Source: Nothophaeocryptopus gaeumannii
Taxonomy: Eukaryota > Ascomycota > Dothideomycetes > Mycosphaerellales > Mycosphaerellaceae
Length of the DNA stretch: 64,000 nt
Assembly: GCA_031771865.1 (NCBI GenBank)
Contig: JASISA010000025.1
Location: forward strand, 1,550,001 to 1,614,000
Direction of reading: 5' to 3'
The notes under the pieces: model-generated
Told to the model about the DNA's origin: nothing
The model's input: the letters and a program-made list of their open reading frames with translations, nothing else
Database searches by the model: none
Made by a program: the position numbers and the translations under genes
Part shown: positions 21,509 to 32,086 of the stretch, in pieces
How the letters are laid out: the number at the start of each line of letters is the position of its first letter
How positions within the stretch are numbered: the stretch's first letter is position 1

Positions 21509-23504
21509 AAGGTCGAAGGCCGAAGGTCGAAGGGAGGCCGCGTGGCGGATGTGACAGTTCTGGCGCCGACTGGGGGAATTGTCTCGAGCTTCAAAGGCAG
21601 GATCTAGATACGTTCGCCGGATGGCTGAGCGGGCGTTCCTTAGGTGAGCCTCGAAATTGCTTACACACAGAAGTGTCTTGGGGATGAGCTGCCAATAGGG
21701 CAGCTTCAATTGATAAAGTTTGCATCTGATCTCGTGCCCTGAGTAAGTGATTGCGAGAGCGGCCACCGCGAGAGCGAAGGCCACGCAAACCTCCTTCTCG
21801 GCCGATTTGAGATGTCTGGATTCCGATTTCAGAGTATGCTGAACGTCACCGAGGAGGTGTTGAGAGCAGGCGCTGCCGATTGCGGAGTTTCAGCGACCAC
21901 GGCTGAGAATCCACCCTCGTGCAGCGGCTTTGCGCAGGACGGCCGTCGAGTGCGTGAGAATGGAATCCGCCTTGCGTCAAGCCAGCCCAAGGTTCAGGTG
22001 AGCAAAGAGCCACACCAGCCACGCGCCGTGATCCTTCAGCTCAGAAGAAGAAACCGGTGATCTGGGTCTGTGAGTGGCCAGACTCACTTCACGACGATGC
22101 ATGCAGCGTAGCCTTGGACTCAGGTCCTCCGGTACGGGGCGGGTCAAGCACCGAAGTTGCAGTTGAGCATGGCTGTGGCTCCTGCAGTGACAGACGGTCA
22201 CGCTGCGCGGTGTATGCTAATCCTCGTGCAGGGTGTGAGGCGCAACAATGGAGCACTGCTATTCGGCCCCCACCTAGCAACAAATTTAGTCTTGCATATT
22301 CGATCTGTCACGACCAACAACCAGCGGTGTGTAGCTCTCTCGATGCGGCGGGTTTCAGGAGGGTTTGGTGTAGTTCATGCTCGTGTGAACCAAGATCAAC
22401 CACGGCCGGCATGTCTTGGGTAGAGGTGATGTGAAGTGGAGTGAAGAGAGGGCAGGGTGGTTGCACGACGAATCGGGAACGAGAAGCCGGCGCCGGACGT
22501 CGACGTCATATCACCAGATTCTCTCGGCATCTCAGAGGTCCCAATACCGCTTTTCTTGTTCGCGTTCCATATGCGCGCTCTGCACCAGTGGACCTGCACT
22601 TGCGCCTCTCTCGACGGCCCACCCGAATGAAATGCTGACGCTCGCGATCGCAGCTGCCTTGTGGTGCATGGAGGCGGTCGGCGGGGAGGAAGCACTCCAC
22701 GGGATGTTGCTGCAGCCATGGCTTAAGGTTTCACCCTCTCCTGCCGTTGTGAGTGGCTCCCTGTGCGCTCAGCTGGCTTCGTACTCGTCGTCGACCAACA
22801 CCTCTCCATCGCGCCTTCCCTCCGCCGCGCTGCAGTCTAGTTGCACTTGCCGCTCGGCGGGCATGGGTTCCCGCACATCTGTCCTTCGCATCTCATCTGC
22901 GTCTGCCCCATTTGCCCTGCATGGCCCTGACCGCGCTGACGACCGCGCTGGATCTGTCGGCAGCGCTGCGCCGGCAGAGTCATCGAATCCCAGGCCGTAG
23001 ACGCGACTCTGGCGGTCATCCAGGTCATCACGGCTGCTCCTGCTGCCTCGCGCGCGCACTAACCGACCGCAGTCTCCGTTGCGATGGAGTTGGCAACCAC
23101 GAGCCCACTCGGACGTGTCCGCGAATGGAGCCTCACTAACGCACCCAAGAGCTTCCCGAAGGTAGCGGCCAGCCTATGGCAGCGCAGAGCTCGAAGGCTG
23201 CCAATGCAGCGCAGCCTTTCTACGACTGATGATGTGCAGGTAGGCCTACGCTCTTCTGACTGACATGTCCTCTTGCTGAGACTGCCTCGAATCGCGCGTC
23301 CATCATGGATATAAGACGGCAAACCCTATCTGAGACGCCCTTTCCCTACACTACCCATCACCCCTACTACAACTACTTTGCTTGCGGCGCTGTTCCCCAT
23401 TTATCTTGCTTCCTGATTTCTAGCAGAGCATTGTGATTAGCATTCCAGGCGCAACTTGTACATCAGCCCCTATTCTTAGACGACTCTTGACTGCACCAAG
23501 CAAC
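21509..23504. other. Gene-poor interval, 2.0 kb
   Basis: No open frame here has a domain or convincing exon structure. The sequence has many overlapping short frames. The last 200 bases form a probable promoter for the small Cys-rich gene, with a TATA-like site and pyrimidine-rich stretches. Confidence 0.45.
23310..23316 (+). promoter_or_regulatory. TATA-like box upstream of the small Cys-rich gene
   Basis: TATAAGA lies 189 bp before the start codon at 23505 and is followed by a CT/CA-rich stretch typical of fungal core promoters and 5' leaders. Single short match, so only moderate support. Confidence 0.35.
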
Positions 23505-23750
23505 ATGTGCATTCAAGTCGTCGAGCGCTACTCGGTATGCCGCTGCCTTTACTACAAGCACGCAGTCGACCCATGCGCAGCACGAGCACAACGAGGTCAC
23601 TGCGTTCAAGAAAAGACCGTTCTGGTTGGATACGCCTGCGACAGACATTCCAAGCACCGCGCACACCCTGACGCCTATTCACGCAGTCAACACCCATCAT
23701 ACCCGGACTCTGGCTACTCGAGCGGCGGCGGGACAGTACACAAACCATGA
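23505..23750 (+). CDS. Small cysteine-rich conserved fungal protein
   Basis: Protein of 81 aa, single exon, beginning MCIQVVERYSVCRCLYYKHA. Cysteines at positions 2, 12, 14, 25, 34 and 45 and histidines at 20, 33 and 48 give a pattern suited to zinc binding. The stretch VERY.VCRCLYYKH and VQEKTVLVGYACDRHS is one I recognise as widespread in small unnamed ascomycete proteins. No signal peptide is present, so it is not an obvious secreted effector. The C-terminus is polar (Ser, Pro, Gly, Tyr). The ATG at 23505 is preferred over 23433 because the conserved block starts directly at it. It stands alone with gaps of 2 kb before and 3.4 kb after. Function is unknown. Confidence 0.65.
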   Translation: MCIQVVERYSVCRCLYYKHAVDPCAARAQRGHCVQEKTVLVGYACDRHSKHRAHPDAYSRSQHPSYPDSGYSSGGGTVHKP

Positions 23751-26700
23751 CATTGAACGATGCCCGTCTCACCCATAAGGCCGCGTCTCGAGCAGCGAGA
23801 CTGGCCTAATTTCTGTCGATCAGAGATGCACTCATCAACACTCATTTTCTCAATACCGCTGCTGCCGCTCGCTTGGAAGAGCGTCCGAGGACGCTGTCTC
23901 AGTCATCGGCGTGCTTGAATCTTAAGGCCATCCGCCATCGCTAAACGATTAACCGGAACTCTGTTGTGGTAGCCTTCTTCGGACATTCACTTGCGACGAT
24001 TGAACAGTGTACGAGACTCGGACGGCAGTTGTGACGGCGCCGAATCTGGGAAAGAAGCGCGCGAAGGAATGGGAAGATGCGTGTGCTTGAGGTCCCGATC
24101 GGCGCAGCACCAGAAGCTGTGGAAGCTCTTTGCAGCTCTCGTGCATGCAAGGCGCTCGGAAACTTGGTCAGGTGATGCGCCTACCTGTCTTTGGGAGCCC
24201 TCAGAAACGCAGCATGAGGACTTGGACTTGCGAGAGGGCGTTCTTGAGCCGTTTCTCCGCACTATTGGGCATTTTACTGGAGTTTTGGACCTGGAGCGTT
24301 CTCGCATTCATAGACGCTGGCTGGCTGGACCGGGAGGCCGTCATCACTGACAGTATGCCGGAACAGGCACACCTTCTCTTCACACCATGTTTGCTTATGA
24401 TAGACCTTTCCTAATTCACTCAACTAGCGCTGGACGCTCGCTTGTCTGCATGTCGACATAGATGAAAATCGACGAGCTTCATTGCCAATGATCACCCAAT
24501 GCAGTCGCGCAATACCGGCACATTTCCTGCTCTTGGAACCTGTGCAAGACAATAAAGCAGCCCCGCCAATCGCATGGGTCTGAGTGTTACCATGTACAAT
24601 GCGATATCACCTGGGTGCGTGCTCAAAAACTCGGAGCACTTTGCGAAGCGCAGATTAGACGTTGCTTCCACCCTTGACACTGCAGTCGTGGAACCCTAGT
24701 CGGCCAATTGGTGATGGAATCTCATGGTCTAGCGCAAACCTTCTGCTTGATTCAATTCGAACTTCACCAACACTTCGCAATTATGTCTTTAGGCTCTTGG
24801 CCCCCTAAGGGATGTGAAGGCATGCAGTCAGCACTTGACGTTCAGCATGTGGCTCTCAGGATCGAAATGGCTGACGTTCCAGGACCGGCAACATCCCTGC
24901 TTTGGCGCTTTTCAGACTCGACCAACTGCAGCAGTCCAGAGAATCTTGGTCGTTACCGGCAGCCCAAATCCTCGCAATCGTACCATCGAGCGGAGGTACA
25001 TGTCTACATTCGTAGGATTTGCGGCAGCATCAGAATCCAGGATCCGGCCGGTCGGTCACCTCTGATGTTCCTGCGAACCCTTCTCCCGCTTCTCAGGATC
25101 CTTGCTGCTTCCTCATACGGCTAGACTCTTGATCCTGCTCAACACTTCCCGTCGGCACAAACGGGTTCTGATATCGTGCCCGAATGCGAGCTGCCAGACT
25201 CCGAGGAACAGTTTGACATGCCGGCCTCGCAAAGCACGACAATCTCACGATCTCTTCATACGATGATCGACCACGGATTCGATACGCGAACGAACTGGGA
25301 AGGACGTCTGATCTTCTGGACTACCAGACCGGGCAAACTAAAAGTAAGCTCGAGACGGCATCGTATCTTCATCCCGGTCACATTTCGGGCAGATTAGTAA
25401 TTGGACCAAGTAATCTCGCGTCGAACCAACTTCTTTCTCTAGGCCGCAGTGGAGAAAACGACGGAAGATCGTCCGACAGGCTTGGTGGTACGATACGATT
25501 GAGAAATGGTCGATGCCCAAGAACGCTCATACTGCGCTAGTATCCAATGTTATCCACCTCAATAACAGACTCTAGAAGGGTGAGGTCAGATTCCAGAACG
25601 ATCCACACCACTTTCTGATACAACAGGTAAGCCCTTCCTTCCGAAAGCGAAAATACCGGCTGCATACCGAGACCGAGCGCTATATGACCGGCCCGGATCT
25701 ACAAGAGCCTGCCTCCTCTTTCTCACGTCGGCGCACATACCTCTTCAAACTTCCGAGTTCACGATGAGAACGAGCAATAATTAAACGCTCGCATCGCGCG
25801 CCGGAGGTGCTTGAATATCTTCTTACGAGCTGAAACCTACCGACCACCCTAGAGTCGGATTCACGTTCCGGCACAATCTCTACAATGCCGGACCGGCTCA
25901 CATACACCGAATGACTGTGCTTCGGACCCAAAAGGCAATCTACAAAACTCCTGAAGCTTTATTACAGCCCTCCACAGCATCTACGACTGTGTCAGGGCAA
26001 GCATTGGCGTCGGTCGCTGGACCCACTCCTCAGCCCCCAAGACTTGTCTCTGCGATCGAGGGACCCGCACAAAGAGACCCTAATAACAGCCACAATGATC
26101 CTCAAAGATACACTGCCGTTCGAGAGGCATTACCATTGTATGTCAAAGAACTGCGCGTCTATCTCCTCTCTGCAATCGTTCTGTCCCGACCGGAACACTG
26201 TCCGGAACCAGACCAGAAAAAGGAGCAATTGCTTGCGTGAGCAAGTGTGGCTGTGCGTGGTCGCAAACTTTGAAAGGAAGTTGGTTTTTTTGACGTGAAG
26301 CTCTGGAGAAGGAAGGAAGGAAGGAAGGAAGGAAGGAAGGGTAGTCTACAGGAATTGCGGGTGAGAGCTTTTGCAGACCGAGGACTCTGCCGTGCTATGT
26401 GCATGCCTTTCCTGGGGATGCATGCACCGACATCGGTCTGCTATTGTTAGACGATGAACGAGAATTCGCGTGGATAAGGAAGAATGTCCAACATGCACGT
26501 TGCGGCAGTGAGGAAGTAGGAAAACATGGCACACGTAAGTTGATCAATCAGAGCATGCAGTCCATTTCAGTCTATTTGAGAAGACGACGTCTTCGATCTG
26601 CATCCGCCTCTGATCATCGCTGTTTTATTCAAGACGCAAGTTGGACAACCAGTATTGCAGGCCTCCCAACATCCGTCCTGTCATCCTCCGAGACAACCTC

Positions 26701-27184
26701 TTCTCCCGCTTCATCAAGCCTCGAAGTGCTGTCAGTCGTTCGTCCTCCCCTTCATTCCATCATCCATCATCCACATCATCCACAACATAGTACCCGCTCG
26801 GCAATGCAGCTCGTAGTAAAGCCAACAAAGTGCGGTACATTCAAAACTTGTCATTGATCTTAACTGCTGGTCGCTGGAGCGAAGAACGCATCGAACAGCG
26901 TGCAGAAAATGAATGTCGTTGGTGCAGAAAAGACCGCACACAATCGAGCACGACCATATGAAGCAGACCGGCTGGGTCATATAGCAGCGTGTCAATAGCG
27001 GCAGTCTTTCCCACGTGAAACCCAAATTCACGAAAAGGAATGGTCGTGATCGTAAAATCCAGAACAATGAAGTATGTACTCTGAAGGCCGCATCATATGT
27101 GCAAAAGACGTCAAGTTGTCGTTGATCATCGTAAGAAGTAAAGGTCATAAAGCCTGGTCCCATCACCAGAAGACTTGTAAGCAT
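23751..27184. other. Gene-poor interval, 3.4 kb
   Basis: Largest empty interval of the window. Frames of 60-150 codons occur on both strands but none has a domain, a family-like motif or a coherent exon chain. It contains one tetranucleotide microsatellite and short CATC-rich runs near 26755-26790. An old, mutated mobile element cannot be excluded but nothing identifies one. Confidence 0.45.
26307..26341. repeat. (GGAA)n microsatellite
   Basis: About eight uninterrupted GAAG/GGAA tetramers, preceded by a short T run. It lies in the 3.4-kb empty interval and is a likely length-variable marker. Confidence 0.85.
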
Positions 27185-27988
27185 CTATTGGCCGCGGACG
27201 ACGATGCCGTGGCGGCGGGTGGTGCCCTTGCGGTAGTCATCCTCAGACTCAGACGAGCAGTCAGAGCCATCAGAGTATCCGCAGCGGGAGCCACCACAGT
27301 CGAGCTTGACGCGGTTGCCAGTGCGGGTGATGCCGTAGCGTTCGCAGGAGCAGCACGAGGAAGCGACGGAGCTTGGGCTGGAAGATCCAGAGCTGCGGGA
27401 GCTGCGAGAGCTGAGGGACGGGACGTCGGACTCAGCATCGGAGTCAGAGTCGCTGTCGTCGGAGGAGTCGGCGATTTGCTGGGAAGCGAACTTCTGGGTG
27501 AGCTGTTCGAGGGTGGTTGGGTGCGCGAACTGCTCGGTGCGGATGCTGCGAGTCTCTGTGGGCTTGGTTGGCTTTGGGCTCTTGATCTCGGAGCGGTCGA
27601 GTGGGCGGCCCTTGGGGACACCACCGTTGGCGGAGACGCGGCGGGAAGCGCGAGCCTCCTTGGAGGAGCGGGTGGTGGTGGCCTCGGCGGTCTTGCCAGC
27701 TGGAATATCGAGGGTGTTCAGCTTGCGGCCGGTGGTTGGCTCAGTGACGGACTCGCGGGCTGGGTCGTGAGAGACGTGGTAACCATCGATGATGTAGTAG
27801 TACCAGTAGCGTTGGCCCTGCTTGAGAGTGGCTCCCTGGAAGCGGAAGGTGCCCTTCCAGCCACCAGTCTTGGAGGAGTCCTTGGACAGCGGGAGCTGGC
27901 CATTGTAGTTGTCCCAGGAACCGAGCAAGTGGACGGTCTTGACGTTGGCGGAGGTGCGGAGAGAGAAGTTGAGCTGGATAGCGGCCAT
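27185..27988 (-). CDS. Glycogen-binding (CBM48/AMPK-beta-like) domain protein with Ser/acidic, Cys-rich tail
   Basis: Single-exon protein of 267 aa. Residues 1-95 form an early-set glycogen-binding domain: VKTVHLLGSWDNYNGQLPL, GGWKGTFRFQG, QRYWYYYIIDGYHVSHDP and GRKLNTLDIP match the AMPK-beta/CBM48 pattern, including the aromatic residues that contact glucan. A basic linker follows, then a Ser/Asp block (SSDDSDSDSDAESD), serine runs and a terminal part with seven cysteines (CCSC, then DCGGSRCG). The enzyme-free architecture suggests a glucan-binding or signalling adaptor, as for yeast Crp1/Mdg1, rather than a hydrolase. The ATG at 27988 starts right at the domain; longer in-frame sequence has no earlier ATG. 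A long minus-strand 5' leader region of over 500 bp lies upstream. Confidence 0.78.
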   Translation of the reverse strand: MAAIQLNFSLRTSANVKTVHLLGSWDNYNGQLPLSKDSSKTGGWKGTFRFQGATLKQGQRYWYYYIIDGYHVSHDPARESVTEPTTGRKLNTLDIPAGKTAEATTTRSSKEARASRRVSANGGVPKGRPLDRSEIKSPKPTKPTETRSIRTEQFAHPTTLEQLTQKFASQQIADSSDDSDSDSDAESDVPSLSSRSSRSSGSSSPSSVASSCCSCERYGITRTGNRVKLDCGGSRCGYSDGSDCSSESEDDYRKGTTRRHGIVVRGQ

Positions 27989-29618
27989 TATGTTGATTTT
28001 GTCTTGAATTGGTTTCTTGAAAATATCGTTCGGAAAGTCGTGTTGAGCAAGCAAGAGACTGATTATTAGCAGTTGGTTGATGGATAGTCGACCGGCGACA
28101 GAAATGCAATTGGTATGATTTTATTGATTTTGTTGGTGTTGACGGTAGGTTGGTATTATTAGTGAGTGAGTAGTAGTATTGATGGCACCAGGCCTGAATT
28201 AACGAACAAGCAAAAAAAGATGATAAAACTAAAGACCAGCTCTTGAGGATGACACGCTTGCTGAAGAGAAAGGAAAAGACTTTGCCTGAGGGCGTGAGCG
28301 CGTCCCTTATACTGAGCCTTGGAAGCAGCCATGCGGTGGGACTTCGAATGGCAAGCAGCCGTGTCCCGCGCACCCCCCTCCCACCACCACCACCACTCAC
28401 ACCTGTGCTCGACACCACTATTGGAAAGGTGCAGCAAAGCGCTTCGATGCTGGTCTGGTAAAGGAGTGCTGTGTGAGGTGCAGCACAAGACAGCCAATTG
28501 AAGCAGAGAAGTAGCCGCTGCCCCCAAAGCGATTGGCGTCTTGGCGCTGGCAACCTTCACTTCATTGGTCAGTGCACGCACGGTACCAGAAAGTCGCGAC
28601 CCGGCCCACTTCCATCACATCGACTTCTCCCACTCCAGCGTCTATATGTTCAAGCCCATCAAGCACCTGCGAATTGCGTGCATCCGCCCTCTGCGAATAG
28701 CCAATTTTGTCGCCCAAGATCGACGCTCTCCACGTACATGTCATGGCGATAAGCTCCCGCTGGCCGCAAAAATGGAGACGTCCAAGCAACAGTTATGCAC
28801 GCGAGCAGTTACGCGCATCGAAGGGTATGCAAATTGTATATTGATGCAAGCACGAGATGCCTTCTCGAACTGCACTACCATAGCACGATGATGGTGTTGA
28901 TCGGAAAGATGCACAGAAGTGGCTGGAAGCGAACGCACCCGAGAACAAGGGTGTCCATGGGTACGGCTTGTGATATTATTGTCCGCCTGGCTGGACGAGT
29001 CGGAGAGCCAGGATGACTTGACGGAGGCAGTTGGCATTGGCTTCGTCTGTCAACTGCGATTTCTTGTGACATGCGACTTCAATTGCTCGCCTTAACGACG
29101 CTCTTTATGACGTTCAATTATTGGAGGCTTGTTAATGTGGACTGGAGGGATGCTTCCGCAGAGAGGCCGGACAACTTGCATCGCCCGCCTCCATGCAAAA
29201 CCATCTACACTTGCAGCTCTTATGGGTCCTCACATGCTGCTTCCGATGCGGCCTCTAGAACACTTCCTGGCAATCAGGGGCGAGATGTGGGTACACGATG
29301 TGATCGAGGTCGGGAACTCGCATTCAGGTGGAGGAAGAAAATAACGAGGCTGAGAGACAGCTGCAGTGCAACATTGACTGAAGTCACCGCCGCCAGCAGC
29401 AAAGACAAATTGATTGAATGCGACCAGAAGATGAAGAAGCGGTAAGTACGCTCATCCTCGATTTCTCGTTGAGCAGATACTTTGCTTTACAGATGCATTG
29501 TCCATCATCCAAACTGATCGCTTTCCAACACACCCATCATGCTGCGCTTCTCCATTGTCGTCTAATTCATGCTGCCATCATCGTACATTTCGTAGAAGAG
29601 CCCTGCCATTTGGACATG
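27989..29618. other. Intergenic, 1.6 kb
   Basis: Upstream region of the glycogen-binding gene and downstream region of the coiled-coil gene. It includes AT-rich stretches near 28090-28230 compatible with a long promoter and leader. No coding feature is supported. Confidence 0.45.
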
Positions 29619-31385
29619 TTAGTCGTCAGCACACAGCAAAGTCTCGAGCTCTTCGGGACTCAGCGTGCTCTTGCGCTTCTTTGGGCGTCCTCGTATCTTC
29701 GTTCTCTTCGCCATGGGACTGGAGATCTTGCCCAAACTGTCATCACCGGGCATCTTGCCGAGAGTGTCCTCGTCTGGGGGTTCATCAGCAGCACCATCCA
29801 GACCCATGGCGGACACTGGCCTGGACGTGCGTTCTCGCCGAAAGGATGCAGAAGCTCCAGCAGTCCCATTCGCACGAGCGACTGCAGCTTGCTCCGCTTC
29901 TTTTTGCGCGGCGCTTAGCTTGTCTGCTATAGTCATCTGGGGTATCTCTAGCTCCTCACTCTCATCTTCGTCTGCCAACACTGGCTGAGGTGAAGGCGCG
30001 GATGCATGCTTCGGCGGCGAAGGCGGTGCTGATCTGCGGTTGCTGCTGTTGACACCTCCTGTAGAAGGTCGCAGATCGAAGAACTCCGGCGGTTCGATCA
30101 CATCCCGTTTGCGCTTTGGACTGTCTAGCCCATCGCCTGCAGACAGTGACGACTTCTGCCAGGGAGAAAGTGCCGCTGGTGCCATTTTGCTCGCTCCATT
30201 GGCATTGGACAGTCTGATCTCGCTCGTCTCACTGTCCATCAAGCTCGAATCTGCCTCCTGTTCTGGCTCTGGCTCTGGCTCAGGTTCTGTTCGTCTTCGA
30301 GACTTCGACTTCGACTTCGCCCGACGGCTCGGAGTGACCAAGCCCATGCCCTTGCGAAGATCATCAATGTTAATGGTGTCTCCCGTGTTCATGCGCTTCA
30401 CCCAACCGTGCATCATTTCTAGGACGTCTTTCCAGCGGCCTTCCATGTGCTCCCATCCTTCGCGTAGCCGCACAATTTCTTCCTCTCTTTCCTCCACCTC
30501 CTCCAGCGGAACGAAGTTCGGGTTGGTCAATAACGTCTTCAGGTGCTCAAGCGTGGATTCAAGGTCTGCTGCCAGGGCTTCGTAGGATGTGGCTGGCACT
30601 TCCAACATGCCGCTCGCATTCTTGATCTTGACATTGACCTCGTCGCTGCTGTGTATGCTGCCAATCGCGCTGTCTGGCTTCTTGCCGTTAGCGTTCAGGC
30701 CAAGCACTTCATGCATGACCTCCAGCGCGTTTCTGATGAGGCCAAGCAAGCCATCATTCTCGTCACTAAGCTCCTGGCTGAGCTTGGTCAAGAACTCTGT
30801 CGTCTCCTGCTTAAGGCTGTACGCCGGGTCGTCCAGATCGGGCGCAGACTCCGCAACAGGTTTCCTGACTGTCATACTTGGCGCTGTCATACCAACTCTG
30901 GTCCCTCGCTGCTGACCTTGTAAATGGGTCTTAAGTCGCGCCAACTCGAGATCGCGCTTCTTAACATCGTTCTGGCATTGAGTCTTCACCTGCGCCAGTG
31001 TCGTCTTCAACTTTGCCGTCTGATCTTGAAGCGCCTTCATGGCCTTCTCCACCTTCTTGACTTCGGCATTGGCTACGCGTTCTGCCTGCCGCGCCTGCAC
31101 CGCCGCTCTCGCCGACTCCTCGCTTTTAGCCTGAAGCCGCTCAATGTCGTGTGTCTTTCGTGCATCTTCGCTTCGTAGTTGGCGTAACGTGACTGCCACG
31201 TGTTCGCGCTGCTCTTTATCGCGGTCTTCTCGCAGTATCAGGTCGTGGACGAGGTTGATGATCTGGGCGCGACTCTCCTTGGACGGCTTGACAAAATCAA
31301 TTGGCTCGCCATTGCGTAGTAGGCCTCGCGCGAGCAGTAGGTTGTTCAGATAGCTTGAGGCCGTCCGCAAGCTCTCATGGTCCAT
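29619..31385 (-). CDS. ADIP/TINA-like coiled-coil protein (NIMA-interacting type)
   Basis: Single-exon protein of 588 aa. The N-terminus (SLRTASSYLNNLLLARGLLRNGEPIDF, described here by its parts SYLNNLLLARGLL and NGEPIDF) matches the afadin- and alpha-actinin-binding domain found in vertebrate SSX2IP, fission-yeast Msd1 and Aspergillus NIMA-interacting TINA. Residues 40-190 form a long coiled coil with heptads of Ala, Leu, Glu and Lys. A second helical part follows near 230-360. The C-terminal third is disordered, with basic KSKSKSRRR, an EPEPEPEPE run and a final RGRPKKRK segment like an AT-hook. Relatives act at spindle pole bodies or microtubule anchoring. The start at MDHESLRT is chosen because the domain begins there; the frame stays open 34 codons further upstream. 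Confidence 0.75.
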   Translation of the reverse strand: MDHESLRTASSYLNNLLLARGLLRNGEPIDFVKPSKESRAQIINLVHDLILREDRDKEQREHVAVTLRQLRSEDARKTHDIERLQAKSEESARAAVQARQAERVANAEVKKVEKAMKALQDQTAKLKTTLAQVKTQCQNDVKKRDLELARLKTHLQGQQRGTRVGMTAPSMTVRKPVAESAPDLDDPAYSLKQETTEFLTKLSQELSDENDGLLGLIRNALEVMHEVLGLNANGKKPDSAIGSIHSSDEVNVKIKNASGMLEVPATSYEALAADLESTLEHLKTLLTNPNFVPLEEVEEREEEIVRLREGWEHMEGRWKDVLEMMHGWVKRMNTGDTINIDDLRKGMGLVTPSRRAKSKSKSRRRTEPEPEPEPEQEADSSLMDSETSEIRLSNANGASKMAPAALSPWQKSSLSAGDGLDSPKRKRDVIEPPEFFDLRPSTGGVNSSNRRSAPPSPPKHASAPSPQPVLADEDESEELEIPQMTIADKLSAAQKEAEQAAVARANGTAGASASFRRERTSRPVSAMGLDGAADEPPDEDTLGKMPGDDSLGKISSPMAKRTKIRGRPKKRKSTLSPEELETLLCADD

Positions 31386-32086
31386 GATTATGGGCTCGGC
31401 AGCGCATATCTCATGGTCCGAGACGGTGTCTTGCGTTGTCTTCGCGTTATTTACAAACACAATTCCAGAAACGATCCAGCGCGACATGGATCAAGGTTGG
31501 CGCTAAAAATACACGGCAAGGCACAGACCTGTACGCCAAGACTCCACGACCTCGCGCTCTGAGAATCGCAACGAAGGCCGAGCATCCCCTCTGATAAGTT
31601 AGCGGGGCATCTGCGTACGAATACGCAGTCTGTCCTGTTGCTATCCTCCTCAGCCGCCTCCGGATCTCCTGCAGGAACAGCACAGGTCCCCACCTATCGA
31701 GCAATTGCCTCGCATTCAATCCTTTGATCAGCTACCCAGAATGCCTCCATTCGACATTAGTAACAGGGCAACACGGTGAGCTCTCGGTGCCGAGTCAGCC
31801 TGGAACCAAACACAACAGCCACCACTACTGTATAATCTGTAGTGACCATCGTCCGGCCCCACCGGCTCCGTCCAGAGCGGACATTGAAGAGGGGAGAATG
31901 GCGGTGACACCAGCATCGCAGCCCTCGAGGGAACACACCAATGCAAGTTCCTGGAACCGTAATTTTGGGTAGCTCTTACTGCAGCTGGAAAATATTAAGA
32001 GCTCACTATTCTCCTGGCAAAGGACTTGTTTGGTTTCCACTTTCCTCCTCTTGACCTCCATCTACACACATCGCCTAGCCGCCAAT
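31386..32086. promoter_or_regulatory. Divergent promoter region (coiled-coil gene / scytalone dehydratase)
   Basis: The two genes are transcribed away from each other over about 700 bp. No coding sequence is seen. A short AAAATATTAAGAG stretch near 31990 could serve as an AT-rich core element for the dehydratase. This rests on orientation alone. Confidence 0.4.

Noticed and set aside
21570..21660. tRNA-like GGATGGCTGAGCGG stretch
   Set aside because: The D-arm-like piece is not followed by an anticodon arm or a GTTCGA T-loop at the right distance.
27074..28069. Long + strand frame (331 codons), Gly/Ala/Val-rich
   Set aside because: It lies opposite the glycogen-binding protein, whose motifs are clear. 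The + frame has no domain and its composition is what the complement of a Ser/Pro/Thr-rich gene gives.
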